In this document: positions 43,834-53,007 of the stretch, in pieces
Position numbering within the stretch: the stretch's first letter is position 1
Layout of the letters: each line of letters starts with the position of its first letter
Source of the DNA: Adhaeribacter rhizoryzae
GTDB taxonomy: Bacteria; Bacteroidota; Bacteroidia; Cytophagales; Hymenobacteraceae
Length of the DNA stretch: 64,000 nucleotides
Assembly: GCF_008629685.1 (NCBI RefSeq)
Contig: NZ_VWSF01000026.1
Span: 22,929-86,928, forward strand
Direction of reading: 5' to 3'
Notes under the pieces: model-generated
Databases searched by the model: none
Seen by the model: only the letters and a program-made list of their open reading frames with translations
What the model was told of the DNA's origin: nothing
Translations under genes and position numbers: made by a program

Positions 43834-46021
43834 CGAGAACTTTGAGAATCCAGAAAACCTGGGCAGCCCAGGTACCGGGCCTGATTTAAATCCGATTAAA
43901 AAGCCTAGAAGCACCGGTCGAAGCAAAAAACTGGATGCCGCCCTGCCGCCGCCAGCACCGGCGGAGCTACCACCGGCCGGAGAAACGCCACCCGTTAAAA
44001 AAGGTGGCGTGCGCCGCAAACTGGCAGATTTTGTAACGAATATTTTGGAAGTTGGCAGCGAAGTTCCAGTTATGGCAGAAGCTCCGGCTGACCAGGAAAC
44101 AGATAGCGGTTTTTCGAGTTTACTCACCGATTTTGATATTCACCTGTTGCGGGAAGGGCGCCACTATAGCCTGTACAACAAACTAGGCGCGCACGTAGGC
44201 GAGCACCGGGGCGTAAAAGGTACGTTTTTTGCCGTGTGGGCGCCCAACGCCGAGCAGGTTTCGGTTATTGGCGATTTCAACTTCTGGGATCATTATAGTT
44301 ACCCGATGCACGCGCGCTGGGATGGGTCGGGTATCTGGGAAACCTTTGTGCCAGGTGTAGGTCAGGGTACGGCTTACAAATATTTCATCCGATCGAAGCA
44401 CGACCATTTCACCGTAGAAAAAGCAGATCCGTACGCCTTTTTTGCCGAAACGCCACCCCGCACGGCATCAGTAGTGTGGGAAAGCAGCTACGAGTGGCAA
44501 GATCAGGAGTGGATGCAAAACCGGAAAAGTAAAACCACCGGCCAGGATAAACCTTACTCGGTTTATGAGGTGCACCTGGGTTCGTGGCGGCGGGTTCCTG
44601 AAGAAGGTAACCGCCACCTTACTTACCGCGAAATTGCCGACCAACTGGTGGGCTATGTAACGTACATGGGTTATACCCACGTAGAGTTTATGCCGGTAAT
44701 GGAGCACCCTTTTTACGGTTCGTGGGGTTACCAGATAACCGGGTACTTTGCCCCTTCAAGCCGGTTTGGCACCCCGCAGGATTTTAAATACCTCATCGAT
44801 AAGCTGCACCAGGCGGGTATTGGGGTTATCCTGGACTGGGTTCCCTCCCACTTCCCGACTGACCAGCACGGGCTGGCCTTTTTTGATGGTACGCACCTGT
44901 ACGAACACGCCGACGAGCGCAAAGGCTTTCACCCCGATTGGAAGAGTTCTATTTTCAACTTTGGCCGGAACGAAGTAAAATCTTTCTTGATTTCTAATGC
45001 CTTGTTCTGGCTGGAGGAATTTCATATAGATGGTTTGCGGGTAGATGCAGTGGCTTCCATGCTGTACCTCGATTATTCGCGAAAAGCCGGCGAGTGGATT
45101 CCGAATGAGTTTGGCGGACGGGAGAACCTGGAAGCTATTCAGTTTTTGCGGGAATTTAACGAGGCAGTGGAGGCCGTATATCCGGAGGTAATTACCATTG
45201 CTGAAGAATCTACGGCCTGGCCCATGGTTACCCAACCGGTTCCGGTAGGTGGCTTAGGCTTCGATATGAAATGGATGATGGGCTGGATGAACGATACGCT
45301 CCGGTACCTGGCGTTGGAACCGGTTTACCGCAGCTACCACCAGGGCCAGATTACCTTTAGCATCCACTACGCCTTTACCGAACATTTTATGCTGCCGCTC
45401 TCGCACGACGAAGTGGTACACGGCAAAGGTTCTATTGTAAACAAAATGCCCGGTGACGAATGGCAGAAATTTGCCAACCTGCGCCTGTTGTACGGTTATA
45501 TGTATGCCCACCCGGGCGCCAAACTTTTGTTTATGGGCCTGGAGTTTGGGCAACTGGCCGAGTGGAACCACGATAGCAGCCTGCAATGGCACCTGGTACA
45601 CGATGGCAGCTACCACAAAGGCGTACAGCAACTGGTGCGGGAATTAAATGGCCTATATAAACAGGAACCCGCGCTCCATGAACTAGGCTTCGATCCGCAG
45701 GGTTTTGAATGGGTAGATATGAACGATGCCACCAACAGCGTTATCAGCTTTATCCGGAAAGGAAAATCGGGAAAAGATATGATTTTGGTGGTGTGCAACT
45801 TTACGCCGGTAGTACAGCAAAATTATCGGGTTGGAGTACCCGTAAAAGGTGCCTGGACCGAAATATTTAATTCGGATGCCCAAAATTACCGGGGCAGCGG
45901 CTTAGAATACGCGTGTTTCTGGAGCCGCCCAATTCCGTACCACAACCGACCTTACTCCTTAATTCTGGATGTGCCACCGCTGGCGGTAACGTATTATAAG
46001 CTAGATAATAATCCGGAGTAA
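43820..46021 (+). CDS. glgB: 1,4-alpha-glucan branching enzyme
   Basis: The 733-residue protein has a Pro/Lys-rich N-terminal extension (residues ~1-90, [16 protein letters not shown]) absent from shorter GlgB forms. A CBM48 domain follows ([33 protein letters not shown]), then the GH13 barrel. Nucleophile Asp lies in [18 protein letters not shown], acid Glu in [13 protein letters not shown], and the third acid in [15 protein letters not shown]. It forms alpha-1,6 branches in the glucan made by GlgE. It is the last gene of the operon and a strong terminator follows. Confidence 0.96.
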   Translation: MAIDNENFENPENLGSPGTGPDLNPIKKPRSTGRSKKLDAALPPPAPAELPPAGETPPVKKGGVRRKLADFVTNILEVGSEVPVMAEAPADQETDSGFSSLLTDFDIHLLREGRHYSLYNKLGAHVGEHRGVKGTFFAVWAPNAEQVSVIGDFNFWDHYSYPMHARWDGSGIWETFVPGVGQGTAYKYFIRSKHDHFTVEKADPYAFFAETPPRTASVVWESSYEWQDQEWMQNRKSKTTGQDKPYSVYEVHLGSWRRVPEEGNRHLTYREIADQLVGYVTYMGYTHVEFMPVMEHPFYGSWGYQITGYFAPSSRFGTPQDFKYLIDKLHQAGIGVILDWVPSHFPTDQHGLAFFDGTHLYEHADERKGFHPDWKSSIFNFGRNEVKSFLISNALFWLEEFHIDGLRVDAVASMLYLDYSRKAGEWIPNEFGGRENLEAIQFLREFNEAVEAVYPEVITIAEESTAWPMVTQPVPVGGLGFDMKWMMGWMNDTLRYLALEPVYRSYHQGQITFSIHYAFTEHFMLPLSHDEVVHGKGSIVNKMPGDEWQKFANLRLLYGYMYAHPGAKLLFMGLEFGQLAEWNHDSSLQWHLVHDGSYHKGVQQLVRELNGLYKQEPALHELGFDPQGFEWVDMNDATNSVISFIRKGKSGKDMILVVCNFTPVVQQNYRVGVPVKGAWTEIFNSDAQNYRGSGLEYACFWSRPIPYHNRPYSLILDVPPLAVTYYKLDNNPE

Positions 46022-46040
46022 ATCCAACTATTAAAATATT

Positions 46041-46088
46041 TAAAACAGTAAAAGCCAGGAGTTAAGATTCCTGGCTTTTACTGTTTTA
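46041..46088 (+). terminator. intrinsic terminator of the glgE-treS-glgB operon
   Basis: A 20-bp perfect stem TAAAACAGTAAAAGCCAGGA with its complement at 46069-46088 has an 8-base loop. It starts 19 bases past the glgB stop, with T-rich sequence at the right edge. Confidence 0.8.
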
Positions 46089-46190
46089 ATAGCTAAACAA
46101 GTAAGACTAGTTACCTTATATTTCAGGGTATTTGGAATAAAATAGTTTAACACATACGATTAACCTACTATGTCTTATAAATTGAATCAG

Positions 46191-46284
46191 GGGTCATCCT
46201 GAGCTTGTCGAAGGATCTATAACAGCATTATAAAAACCATTTTAGCTATTTCGATAAGCTAAACATGACTACAATAATTTAAGC
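46191..46284. repeat. Repeat family B, copy 3 (inverted)
   Basis: In inverse orientation to the other copies: GTCATCCTGAGCTTGTCGAA comes first, and CGATAAGCTAAACATGACTA with TTTAAGCG at the end. The 46089-46552 gap holds this element and Repeat C copy 3; no gene is seen. Confidence 0.7.
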
Positions 46285-46380
46285 GTATAAATTAATTGAT
46301 AATAGTATAATGTTATCTGAAAAGGTAGTGTACGAACCGGTTTACTGGTTAAGCAGAAATAGAAGCTGGTTAGTATTTGT

Positions 46381-46485
46381 GTTTAGAAGAAAATTTAACG
46401 CCATTGGTAGTATTATCACCGCCAATTATAAAGCTCGTTCCCTTGCTGCTTGCTGGTGCAAACACGCAGCAAGAACAACGGTTTT
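46381..46485. repeat. Repeat family C, copy 3 (inverted)
   Basis: Relative to copy 1 it is reversed: GTTTAGAAGAAAATTTAACG, then ATTGGTAGTATTATCACCGC and TGCTGGTGCAAACACGCAGC. The minus-strand reading repeats the CTGCGTGTTT and AATTGGCGGTGATAA strings of copy 1. A short run GTTTAGAAGAAAATT also occurs at 29817-29831. Confidence 0.65.
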
Positions 46486-46552
46486 CTCCAATTATCCAAA
46501 TGCTTGATAGCTTCATAGATATTATTACCGAAAACAAGTTTAGCACAGTCAA

Positions 46553-46978
46553 TTAAAGCAACTGCACGCCGGGGTTGAGCTGTTTGATAGTAGCGTAAAA
46601 TTGCTCCTTATCCTCATCTTTTAAGGAAATAAACACCTCGTCGTAAGTATTATATTTTATTTCCTGGCGATCTAAAGACAGCGCCGGCGAAGAAAGCATA
46701 GTGTCTGAATCACGAAGGCTCCGAATGCGGCCAATATCTATCTTTTGCTTATACAAAATGCCACAGGTAATTAGCAATTGATTTTCCCGGATCTCGTAGC
46801 AGGTTCGCCAATAAATGGAAAAAGGCAATAAACTTACGCCCAATAGAATGGCCAAACCAACCCACTGCCCTTGTACCAGCATTAATATTAAAGGTGCGGC
46901 AAACGCCACTACCACAAAACTTAACAAGCTCCAGCTTATTTTGGAATAATAAACGCGGTTGTGGTTTGGGGCAGTCAT
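46553..46978 (-). CDS. PH-domain membrane protein
   Basis: The chosen ATG at 46976-46978 gives MTAPNHNRVYYSKISWSLLS; longer readings overlap the deacetylase gene and are not conserved. The protein of about 141 residues has two transmembrane helices (SFVVVAFAAPLILMLVQG; GLAILLGVSLLPFSIYWR). A bPH-like domain follows (YEIRENQLLITCGILYKQKI; FISLKDEDKEQFYATIKQ). Its role is unknown. It lies 10 bases downstream of the deacetylase gene, so the two form an operon. Confidence 0.82.
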   Translation of the reverse strand: MTAPNHNRVYYSKISWSLLSFVVVAFAAPLILMLVQGQWVGLAILLGVSLLPFSIYWRTCYEIRENQLLITCGILYKQKIDIGRIRSLRDSDTMLSSPALSLDRQEIKYNTYDEVFISLKDEDKEQFYATIKQLNPGVQLL

Positions 46979-46988
46979 CGCAATTATT

Positions 46989-47927
46989 CTACTTAAATCT
47001 TTCCAGCATCGTGTTATGCAACGTACCTGGGCTCCAATACCCGCTGGCGATGGTCCGGCGGATGGTAAAAAGCGGTTCTTCCGGATCGCGCTTGGTCGAT
47101 AACTGAAAGGCCGCGGTAAAACCACGTTTTTTCAGTTCCGGAATAACTTCGGGGCTCCATAAACCAAACGGATAAGCAAAGTATTTAATTTCTTTACCTG
47201 TTATGGCTTTTAGTTGTTCGGTGGGTTTATCTATTTGGGTTACCCAATCCTGGCCTTTCAATTTTTTCACGTTCTGATGATCCCAGGTGTGCGAGCCAAT
47301 TACGTGGCCGGCATCGGCTAATTCTTTTACCTGCGCCCGGGTCATGTAGCGCGGCCGGCCTAACGATACCGTCATGATAAAAAATACGCCTTTAAAACCG
47401 TATTGCTGCATGGTGGGCGCCGCCACCGTAAATTGGTCCAGGTCGGTATCGTCGAAGGTAAGCATGATGGGCTTGGGCGGCAGCGGGGCACCGGTAGTTA
47501 AATACGCATAAAGCTGATCTGGCAAAATGGTTTGGTAACCACTGTCGTAGAGCATTTTTAGCTGCGCCCGGAATGTTTCTTCCGGCACAATATAATCTTT
47601 CGCCGATTTAGAATCGCGGTTGGTCCAGTTACGGATTTGGTGATAACACAAAATAGGCACTTGCTTCCGGGCCAGGATAGTGGCGGCATCGGCTACTTTG
47701 GTTTCCGATGCGGCTAGTGCATCGCTAATATTTGTACCTTCAGGAGCAGGCGTTTCGGCTTTAGGTTCCGACGCTGATACTGTTTGAATATTACTAGCTT
47801 CTTGGGATGCGGCAGTATTTTCAGTTTGTTGGGCAGGTTCTGAACAACTAACAATTAGAAAAAATACAGCAAAAAATATTAAAGTAAAACGGGTAAACGG
47901 CCGGTTGGGGCAAAGGGTAAACTGCAT
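46989..47927 (-). CDS. polysaccharide deacetylase family lipoprotein
   Basis: The 312-residue protein has a lipoprotein signal (FFAVFFLIVSCSEPAQQ, Cys near residue 28) and a Ser/Glu/Ala-rich linker to about residue 85. A NodB-type deacetylase domain follows. Metal ligands are Asp in IMLTFDDTDLDQF and the two His of GSHTWDHQNV; FAYPFGLW gives a further motif. It removes acetyl groups from an N- or O-acetylated polymer in the envelope. Substrate unknown. Confidence 0.93.
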   Translation of the reverse strand: MQFTLCPNRPFTRFTLIFFAVFFLIVSCSEPAQQTENTAASQEASNIQTVSASEPKAETPAPEGTNISDALAASETKVADAATILARKQVPILCYHQIRNWTNRDSKSAKDYIVPEETFRAQLKMLYDSGYQTILPDQLYAYLTTGAPLPPKPIMLTFDDTDLDQFTVAAPTMQQYGFKGVFFIMTVSLGRPRYMTRAQVKELADAGHVIGSHTWDHQNVKKLKGQDWVTQIDKPTEQLKAITGKEIKYFAYPFGLWSPEVIPELKKRGFTAAFQLSTKRDPEEPLFTIRRTIASGYWSPGTLHNTMLERFK

Positions 47928-48114
47928 GTACGATAAAAGAAATTAAGTAAGGTTACGGCCACTTTCGCGCGTGGATTGGGCGTAAAAATATTATCGGAAT
48001 TAATAAAAATTAAGGGCAGCCTACAAGAGCTGCCCCAGATAAATTTTTCAACATTGTAATGCAGCAAACACCAAAAGCATTTAAAATTATTTTGCTTTGG
48101 CTAAAGCTATTTTG

Positions 48115-49092
48115 TTACTCCAGCACTTCCATGGTATTCAGCTCGGGACCACCACCCTGGTTAGCGGAGCCGGCCGCGGTATATACTTTACCTTTGTAAA
48201 CCACGGCACCGGTACCGTGCCGGCCGGTTTGCATCGGTGCCAGCGTAGTCCAGGTTTGGGTTTTCACATCAAAGGCTTCGGTTTGGTTATGCGCTAATTT
48301 CTGCGGGCTTTCACCGCCAATAATTAATATTTTGCTACCTAAAGTTACCGCCGAGTTGCCGGCCCGCTGGGTAGGAATATTTTGAGCGGCGGGTAAAGTG
48401 CGCCATTTATTACTTTTAAAATCAAAAATATCTACTTCCGGAATGGTTAGATCCAGCACTTTGCCGATTTTGGCAGTAGAACGCCTACCGCCGGCTACTA
48501 CCATTTGCCCGTTAGCTACCGCCACCGACACGTGATCGCGCGCCTGCGGTGCATCGGGCAATATTCGCCATTTATTTGTTGCCGGGTCGTATTCATCAAA
48601 CCAGGTTACGTGGCCGTCCCAGTGTCCGTCGGTAATGCCGCCTACTAAGTATATTTTGTTATTGTAAACCATTGCCCCGGCCGAACCCCGCCGCCGGTTT
48701 TCGGGTATGTCGGCCCCAGCGCGCCACTTGTTTTGCTGCGGATTAAAAATATAAATGCGCGGAATAGGGGTTTCGTGCGGATATTTACCGGTAAGGGCAC
48801 CCAGTACGTAAATTTCGTTTTTAAAAGTGATGGCCTGAAAGTGGTGCATTTCCAGCGGGGCTTCGGCCATTTTTTCCCAGGTTTGCTTTTTCAGGTCGTA
48901 AGCCTCCACAAATAATTTATTGCGGCCACCGAGTAAAAATAATTTATCGCCTGCTTGGGCAAAAGCGTTTTCGTGGCGGGGCACCGGTTCGTTGGTACCA
49001 GTTACCATACGCCACTGTAGGGCGTTTTTGGCATAAAAACTTACCAACACCAAGCTAAAAAACAAACTGGCTAGTAAAATGGGCTTTCTCAT
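48115..49092 (-). CDS. secreted kelch-repeat protein
   Basis: The 325-residue protein has an N-terminal signal or anchor (ILLASLFFSLVLVSFYA). Five to six kelch blades follow, each with a GG pair and a spaced W (DKLFLLGGRNKLFVEAYDLK; NKIYLVGGITDGHWDGHVTW; KVYTAAGSANQGGGPELNTM). The last blade probably closes with the first. It forms a beta-propeller; ligand unknown. It has its own promoter match upstream. Confidence 0.9.
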   Translation of the reverse strand: MRKPILLASLFFSLVLVSFYAKNALQWRMVTGTNEPVPRHENAFAQAGDKLFLLGGRNKLFVEAYDLKKQTWEKMAEAPLEMHHFQAITFKNEIYVLGALTGKYPHETPIPRIYIFNPQQNKWRAGADIPENRRRGSAGAMVYNNKIYLVGGITDGHWDGHVTWFDEYDPATNKWRILPDAPQARDHVSVAVANGQMVVAGGRRSTAKIGKVLDLTIPEVDIFDFKSNKWRTLPAAQNIPTQRAGNSAVTLGSKILIIGGESPQKLAHNQTEAFDVKTQTWTTLAPMQTGRHGTGAVVYKGKVYTAAGSANQGGGPELNTMEVLE

Positions 49093-49136
49093 TGTTAGAA
49101 AGATTTTTTAGTACAGATTCTAGATTTAATTAAACC

Positions 49137-49165
49137 CAAAGGTAATACTCTTCTCTCATTTACAA
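49137..49165 (-). promoter_or_regulatory. Bacteroidota-type promoter for the kelch gene
   Basis: On the minus strand a TACCTTTG -7 box (TAnnTTTG consensus) lies at 49137-49144, 45 bases before the start codon. A TTG -33 element lies 18 bases further up at 49163-49165. Confidence 0.45.
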
Positions 49166-49258
49166 GTAAAACCGGCATAATTCCCAGCTGATTTGTGTTA
49201 CCCGCTTTAATTAAGTACAAGGACAAAATAAGTAGGCAAAAAATAAGAAGTAAATTTT

Positions 49259-49294
49259 ACCACCCCTGCCCCTCCTAAAATAGGAGGGGAGCTT
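49259..49294. repeat. Repeat family E, copy 2
   Basis: CCACCCCTGCCCCTCCT followed by AAAATAGGAGGGGAGCTTTC; the CCCCTCCT/AGGAGGGG arms form a short hairpin. It shares the leading string with 63251-63288. It and the kelch promoter are the contents of the 49093-49394 gap. Confidence 0.6.
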
Positions 49295-49394
49295 TCAGCA
49301 CCTTTGCTTACAGATACTTTAATTTATCCGACTACTTAAAATCCCGAACTAATCTTTTGCACGTAGCCCAATATATTAACTAGTTGGCTTCTTT

Positions 49395-50135
49395 TTACAA
49401 GCCTAGCACCTGCTTTAGTTTGGCGTAACCCGAGCGGCTTACCGGCACTTTGGCCCCATTCTTTAAAATGGCTATGTGCGAGTCTTTTTCGTAAGGTTCT
49501 ATGCGGGTAATTTGGCTGATTTGCAGCATGTAAGACCGGTGCACCCGGATAAATTTTTTGGGGTCGAGGCTATTCTCAAAGTAGCCCATGGTTTTGCTTT
49601 TCAGGAAAGCGCCGTCTGGAGTATATACTTTTATATAGTCATCGTCGGCCTCCAGGTACAAAATATCAGGTTCGGGTATTATCCGAATCTTGGTACCAAT
49701 TTTTACCACAATCCGGTCTTGCCGGTCGGGGGCGGCAGCGGTGGTCTGGAGTAATGCCTGCGTATTTTTGATGAGCTCGGCCTGGTCTTTTTGCTGCTGC
49801 CATTTTTCCACGGCTTTGTTAAAACGCTCCTGGCTAAAAGGCTTGAGCAAATAATCGATGGCGTGCGCATCAAAAGCTTTAATGGCAAACTCATCGAAGG
49901 CGGTGGTAAAAATTACGGCTGGCGGCTGGTCTAATAATTCCAGCATCTCGAACCCGTTTATCTTGGGCATTTGCACATCCAGAAATATTAAATCGGGCTG
50001 GTGCTGGGTAACGGCTTTCAGGCCTTCAAAACCATCGTTGCATTCCTGTACTATTTCTATCTGCGGAAAAGCGGCTAAATATTCCCGAACCAACGAACGG
50101 GCCAGGGGTTCATCATCTATTAATATTGCTTTCAT
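49395..50135 (-). CDS. LytTR response regulator
   Basis: The 246-residue protein has a receiver with phosphoacceptor Asp53 (LIFLDVQMPKINGFEML) and Lys98 (YLLKPFSQERF). A LytTR DNA-binding domain begins near residue 145 (RIVVKIGTKIRIIPEPDILY; FIRVHRSYMLQISQITRIEP). It is phosphorylated by the partner kinase and binds direct repeats upstream of its targets. Its start overlaps the kinase stop by 4 bases, so they are co-translated. Confidence 0.95.
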   Translation of the reverse strand: MKAILIDDEPLARSLVREYLAAFPQIEIVQECNDGFEGLKAVTQHQPDLIFLDVQMPKINGFEMLELLDQPPAVIFTTAFDEFAIKAFDAHAIDYLLKPFSQERFNKAVEKWQQQKDQAELIKNTQALLQTTAAAPDRQDRIVVKIGTKIRIIPEPDILYLEADDDYIKVYTPDGAFLKSKTMGYFENSLDPKKFIRVHRSYMLQISQITRIEPYEKDSHIAILKNGAKVPVSRSGYAKLKQVLGL

Positions 50136-51172
50136 GGTAGCTGGGGTATTTTTACAAGGGTCGTATAAGTAGTATTATCGGCAAAAGTTTGTAATAAATC
50201 GGTACGGGCAAAGAGCAAATATAAACGCCGCTGCACCCCGCTTAAACCAAAGCCGGTGCCCTGCCGGGGTTGGGCGGTGTGGGCATCGTACGGGTTCTGC
50301 ACGCTTATTTCCAGCAGGTCGGGTTGGCAATAGGCCTGCAGGCGAATTATTACCTCATCGGTGGTATCGTATAAGCCAAATTTAATGGCATTTTCTACGA
50401 GGGGCTGCAGCAACATAGAGGGCAGACGCATATTCCCGCATTCTTCATCGGCAATTATTTCGGTAGCCAGCCGGTGGCCAAACCGTACTTTTTCTATTTC
50501 TAAATACAGGCGTAAATGCTCCAGTTCTTCGGTTAAGGTTACCCACTGGTGTTCTTCGCGTTTAAGGGTGCCCCGCAAAAAATCGGAAAGTTGCAGCACC
50601 ATGCGCCGGGCTTCCTGCGGCCGGCTGCCAATTAATGCATTTACCGAGTTTAGGCTGTTAAACAAGAAATGGGGCTGCAATTGCTGCCGGAGTTTAAATA
50701 ATTCGGCTTCGCGGGCCAGCTTTTCAGCATCGGCCTGGCGTTGCTCGCTTTGTTTTTGATCTTGCTGGCTGTACCACAAAACGCTTAGCATTACCATCCA
50801 CCCAATGGTTAAAAACGCAATACCAAACCGAACGGGCAACGAGTTATTTAAGAATATTTCGTAAGCCGGGTCGTTTTCAATTATTAGAGGCAGCACATAT
50901 TCCAGCACCAGCAGCCATAAGCCGCTCAGCAATAAACACCAGATACCAAAGTAAAGCAGGCGGGCTTGGTCGGGTTGGTAATATTGCAGGTTGCTGCTAA
51001 TAAACCAGCACGCGCCGGCTAGTAAAGCATTACTCACCAGGCTATCGAGCAGGGCAGTTTCAACGGAGAGCTTAAACCAATGAAGCACTGCCGCGTGCAG
51101 CAGCGCCCAAACCACCCACGCTCCTACAAAATACAGGCGAAATTTTATTAAGGCAAAAGGAGAAGTAGCCAA
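50132..51172 (-). CDS. LytS-type sensor histidine kinase
   Basis: The 346-residue protein has four to five membrane helices before residue ~135 (YFVGAWVVWALLHAAVLHW; LLYFGIWCLLLSGLWLLVL; FGIAFLTIGWMVMLSVLWY). A short coiled coil follows, then the His_kinase domain with His168 in LQPHFLFNSLNSVNAL. The ATPase N box is LQPLVENAIKFGL, then GTGFGLSGVQRRL. The frame begins at TTG (51170-51172) with an in-frame stop two codons earlier and no ATG near, so TTG is the likely start. Confidence 0.93.
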   Translation of the reverse strand: MATSPFALIKFRLYFVGAWVVWALLHAAVLHWFKLSVETALLDSLVSNALLAGACWFISSNLQYYQPDQARLLYFGIWCLLLSGLWLLVLEYVLPLIIENDPAYEIFLNNSLPVRFGIAFLTIGWMVMLSVLWYSQQDQKQSEQRQADAEKLAREAELFKLRQQLQPHFLFNSLNSVNALIGSRPQEARRMVLQLSDFLRGTLKREEHQWVTLTEELEHLRLYLEIEKVRFGHRLATEIIADEECGNMRLPSMLLQPLVENAIKFGLYDTTDEVIIRLQAYCQPDLLEISVQNPYDAHTAQPRQGTGFGLSGVQRRLYLLFARTDLLQTFADNTTYTTLVKIPQLP

Positions 51173-51341
51173 CGTTTAAATAATAAGAATAGCTATAAAT
51201 AAAAGTAAACAGCCCGTAAAAGCCGTTTACTTAAGCGTAGAATATTAAAAATGAATAATTAAATTCCTGAACATGGGGTTTGCAAATTAAGCTGCGGGCA
51301 CGCTTGCGGCAAAATCAGGTGGTTGAAATAATGCACGAATT

Positions 51342-52202
51342 TCAATAACTCCGGATATCAATACCGCCTAAAAGGGAAGTTCCCCGAATTATGAGCACTT
51401 TGCTGTGGTCGATGGTGCCGGGCTGCAAAAAGCGTTTATCTTCTACGCCGCCAAAAACGGCCGATACTTCTGAAATCACATCCCAATGGGGCGGCACAAT
51501 AATTTTGGTACCGCCCAGCACCTGCGTTACATCCAGTATTACCCGTCCTTTAATATCGGCCTGGCTCAGGTTTATATCGGCACCTCCTAAAAAAGTTACG
51601 ATTTCGCCGCCCTGAAAATTTTTAGAGATGATTATTTTTTTTACACCACCAAAAATAGAAGTTGAACTTAAATAATCACTGCTGTAGGCTCCGCCGGCAT
51701 AATTGGCCGAATTGCCGGTGGCATTATAAGGGCTCCCCGCATAATCGGTGGCAGCGGCACTGCCGGTAAACGGGGCATCGGCCGAAGCTGTAGTATTGTT
51801 AAAACCACCAGGGCCAATTGGCCCATTAATCGGGATATTGCCGTTTGGGTCAGGCCAGTTTTGGTAGCGGTGCGACCGGCGACGGCCAAAAATCATGTAT
51901 ACGCCAAAAAGAATAAATAAAATTGGCCAAATAAAACGGCTGAAGTTAATTGAGGGGTAAAAGCGCTCCATCAGGAAAACGGTACCCAGCCCTACCAGCA
52001 CAATCCAGGCCGGATTGCGGTACTGGTGCTTAGCGCCAATGAACAAGCCAATTACAATTAAAATCATGGGCCAGCTAAAAAGCCAACCGGGAAAAAAGAA
52101 GAAATCCAGGCGGGACAACAACAGCACCGCACCTACCGCGATTAATATTAATCCGGCCATGGCTTTACCTGAGTTGGACCGGGGAGTTGGTGTATTTTGC
52201 AT
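51342..52202 (-). CDS. LiaF-like membrane protein
   Basis: The 286-residue protein has four hydrophobic segments near residues 14-105 (AGLILIAVGAVLLLSRLDFF; WPMILIVIGLFIGA; FIWPILFILFGVYMIFG). An Ala/Asn/Gly/Tyr-rich linker follows, then a C-terminal beta-solenoid-like LiaF domain (SIFGGVKKIIISKNFQGGEI; VTQVLGGTKIIVPPHWDVIS). The family relates to cell-envelope stress sensing. It lies 169 bases upstream of the LytTR kinase on the same strand, a common Bacteroidota pairing. Confidence 0.9.
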   Translation of the reverse strand: MQNTPTPRSNSGKAMAGLILIAVGAVLLLSRLDFFFFPGWLFSWPMILIVIGLFIGAKHQYRNPAWIVLVGLGTVFLMERFYPSINFSRFIWPILFILFGVYMIFGRRRSHRYQNWPDPNGNIPINGPIGPGGFNNTTASADAPFTGSAAATDYAGSPYNATGNSANYAGGAYSSDYLSSTSIFGGVKKIIISKNFQGGEIVTFLGGADINLSQADIKGRVILDVTQVLGGTKIIVPPHWDVISEVSAVFGGVEDKRFLQPGTIDHSKVLIIRGTSLLGGIDIRSY

Positions 52203-52228
52203 TTTCGTATTTAAATAAATTATTTATT

Positions 52229-52259
52229 CAAAGGTACTTAAACCGGGCGGCAGCGGCAA
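52229..52259 (-). promoter_or_regulatory. Bacteroidota-type promoter for the LiaF-LytTR unit
   Basis: A TACCTTTG -7 box (minus strand, 52229-52236) sits 27 bases before the LiaF-like start. A TTG at 52257-52259 is 20 bases further up. Confidence 0.45.
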
Positions 52260-52380
52260 TTGCGCTTAGGCTACCTACCTTACTATTCCGGTAAACAGCG
52301 GAATTATGCCTGCGAATGGCACGGCCTTAAACTAAGTAATTGCCTGAATATTTCTGCGCCCGGCCAAATACAAATAATCT

Positions 52381-52659
52381 TTATTTTTCGGCTTCTCTTA
52401 AGTAAAGCTTTAAACTTTTACCAGCGGCTATTTCTTGTACTTGGGCAAGTGGAAGCTGAAACCAATATTCCCTCCCTGCTGCATCATAATAGCTAAAACA
52501 GAATTCCATTTCTGTTGCATCAAACCCGCCCTCATAATTTTCGGTCTGAAACATACTGTCGCTTTCTATTAGCCGCCACTCCGCTTCACTTTTATTTTCT
52601 TCCTTAATTTGTTTACAAATGGCAGCAAACTCCTGGTCAACTTCTAATTCAACATACAT
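52381..52659 (-). CDS. small acidic protein, function unknown
   Basis: The 92-residue protein is rich in Glu (VELEVDQEFAAICKQIKEEN; AEWRLIESDSMFQTENYEGG) and soluble, with no signal. No family is recognised. The codon pattern looks genuine, and the gene stands alone. Confidence 0.6.
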   Translation of the reverse strand: MYVELEVDQEFAAICKQIKEENKSEAEWRLIESDSMFQTENYEGGFDATEMEFCFSYYDAAGREYWFQLPLAQVQEIAAGKSLKLYLREAEK

Positions 52660-52701
52660 TTTAAACTTTTTAATTGATTTCGCCCTACATGTATTGGATA
52701 T

Positions 52702-52764
52702 AAATTAAAGTAAAATAAATAAGCCACACCGTAAGGGCATGGCTTATTCATTTTACTTTAATTT
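52702..52764 (-). terminator. terminator between inositol oxygenase and the small acidic gene
   Basis: Arms of 25 bases (52702-52726 and 52740-52764) pair with one mismatch; the inner core is AATAAGCCA/TGGCTTATT. A/T-rich ends on both sides suit transcription from the minus strand. Confidence 0.65.
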
Positions 52765-52813
52765 ATAATTCCTCTTACACAAAGATTTGATATAGGGGTT
52801 AAGCAGTCCATTC

Positions 52814-52872
52814 TTGTCATTCAGGAGAAAACTATTTAGCAGGAAACCAAATAGTTTCCTCCTGAATGACAA
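52814..52872. repeat. Repeat family A, copy 4
   Basis: Two 24-base arms pair with one mismatch (AGGAGAAAACT versus AGGAGGAAACT in the other copies). The right flank GAGTTCCTTAGAC matches the other copies. It lies between the terminator and the inositol oxygenase gene; nothing else is seen in 52660-53007. Confidence 0.8.
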
Positions 52873-53007
52873 AGATGAGTTCCTTAGACCTACAAACTCT
52901 TTATAAAGATATTTTGCGTAATATGAGTTAATAAATATTCATTTTGTAGAAATCTCCGAAAGTGGTTGAAAAAAACACCTCCTACCCCAAATTCTACTTC
53001 AATAAAT

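Noticed and set aside
46310..46507. 65-codon plus-strand frame
   Set aside because: Lies mostly within an inverted Repeat C copy; the likeness to copy 1 in peptide form is noted as a finding but is not evidence of a gene.
46979..47125. 49-codon extension of the PH-domain protein
   Set aside because: It overlaps the deacetylase gene in a shifted frame and is not protein-like; the ATG at 46978 is preferred.
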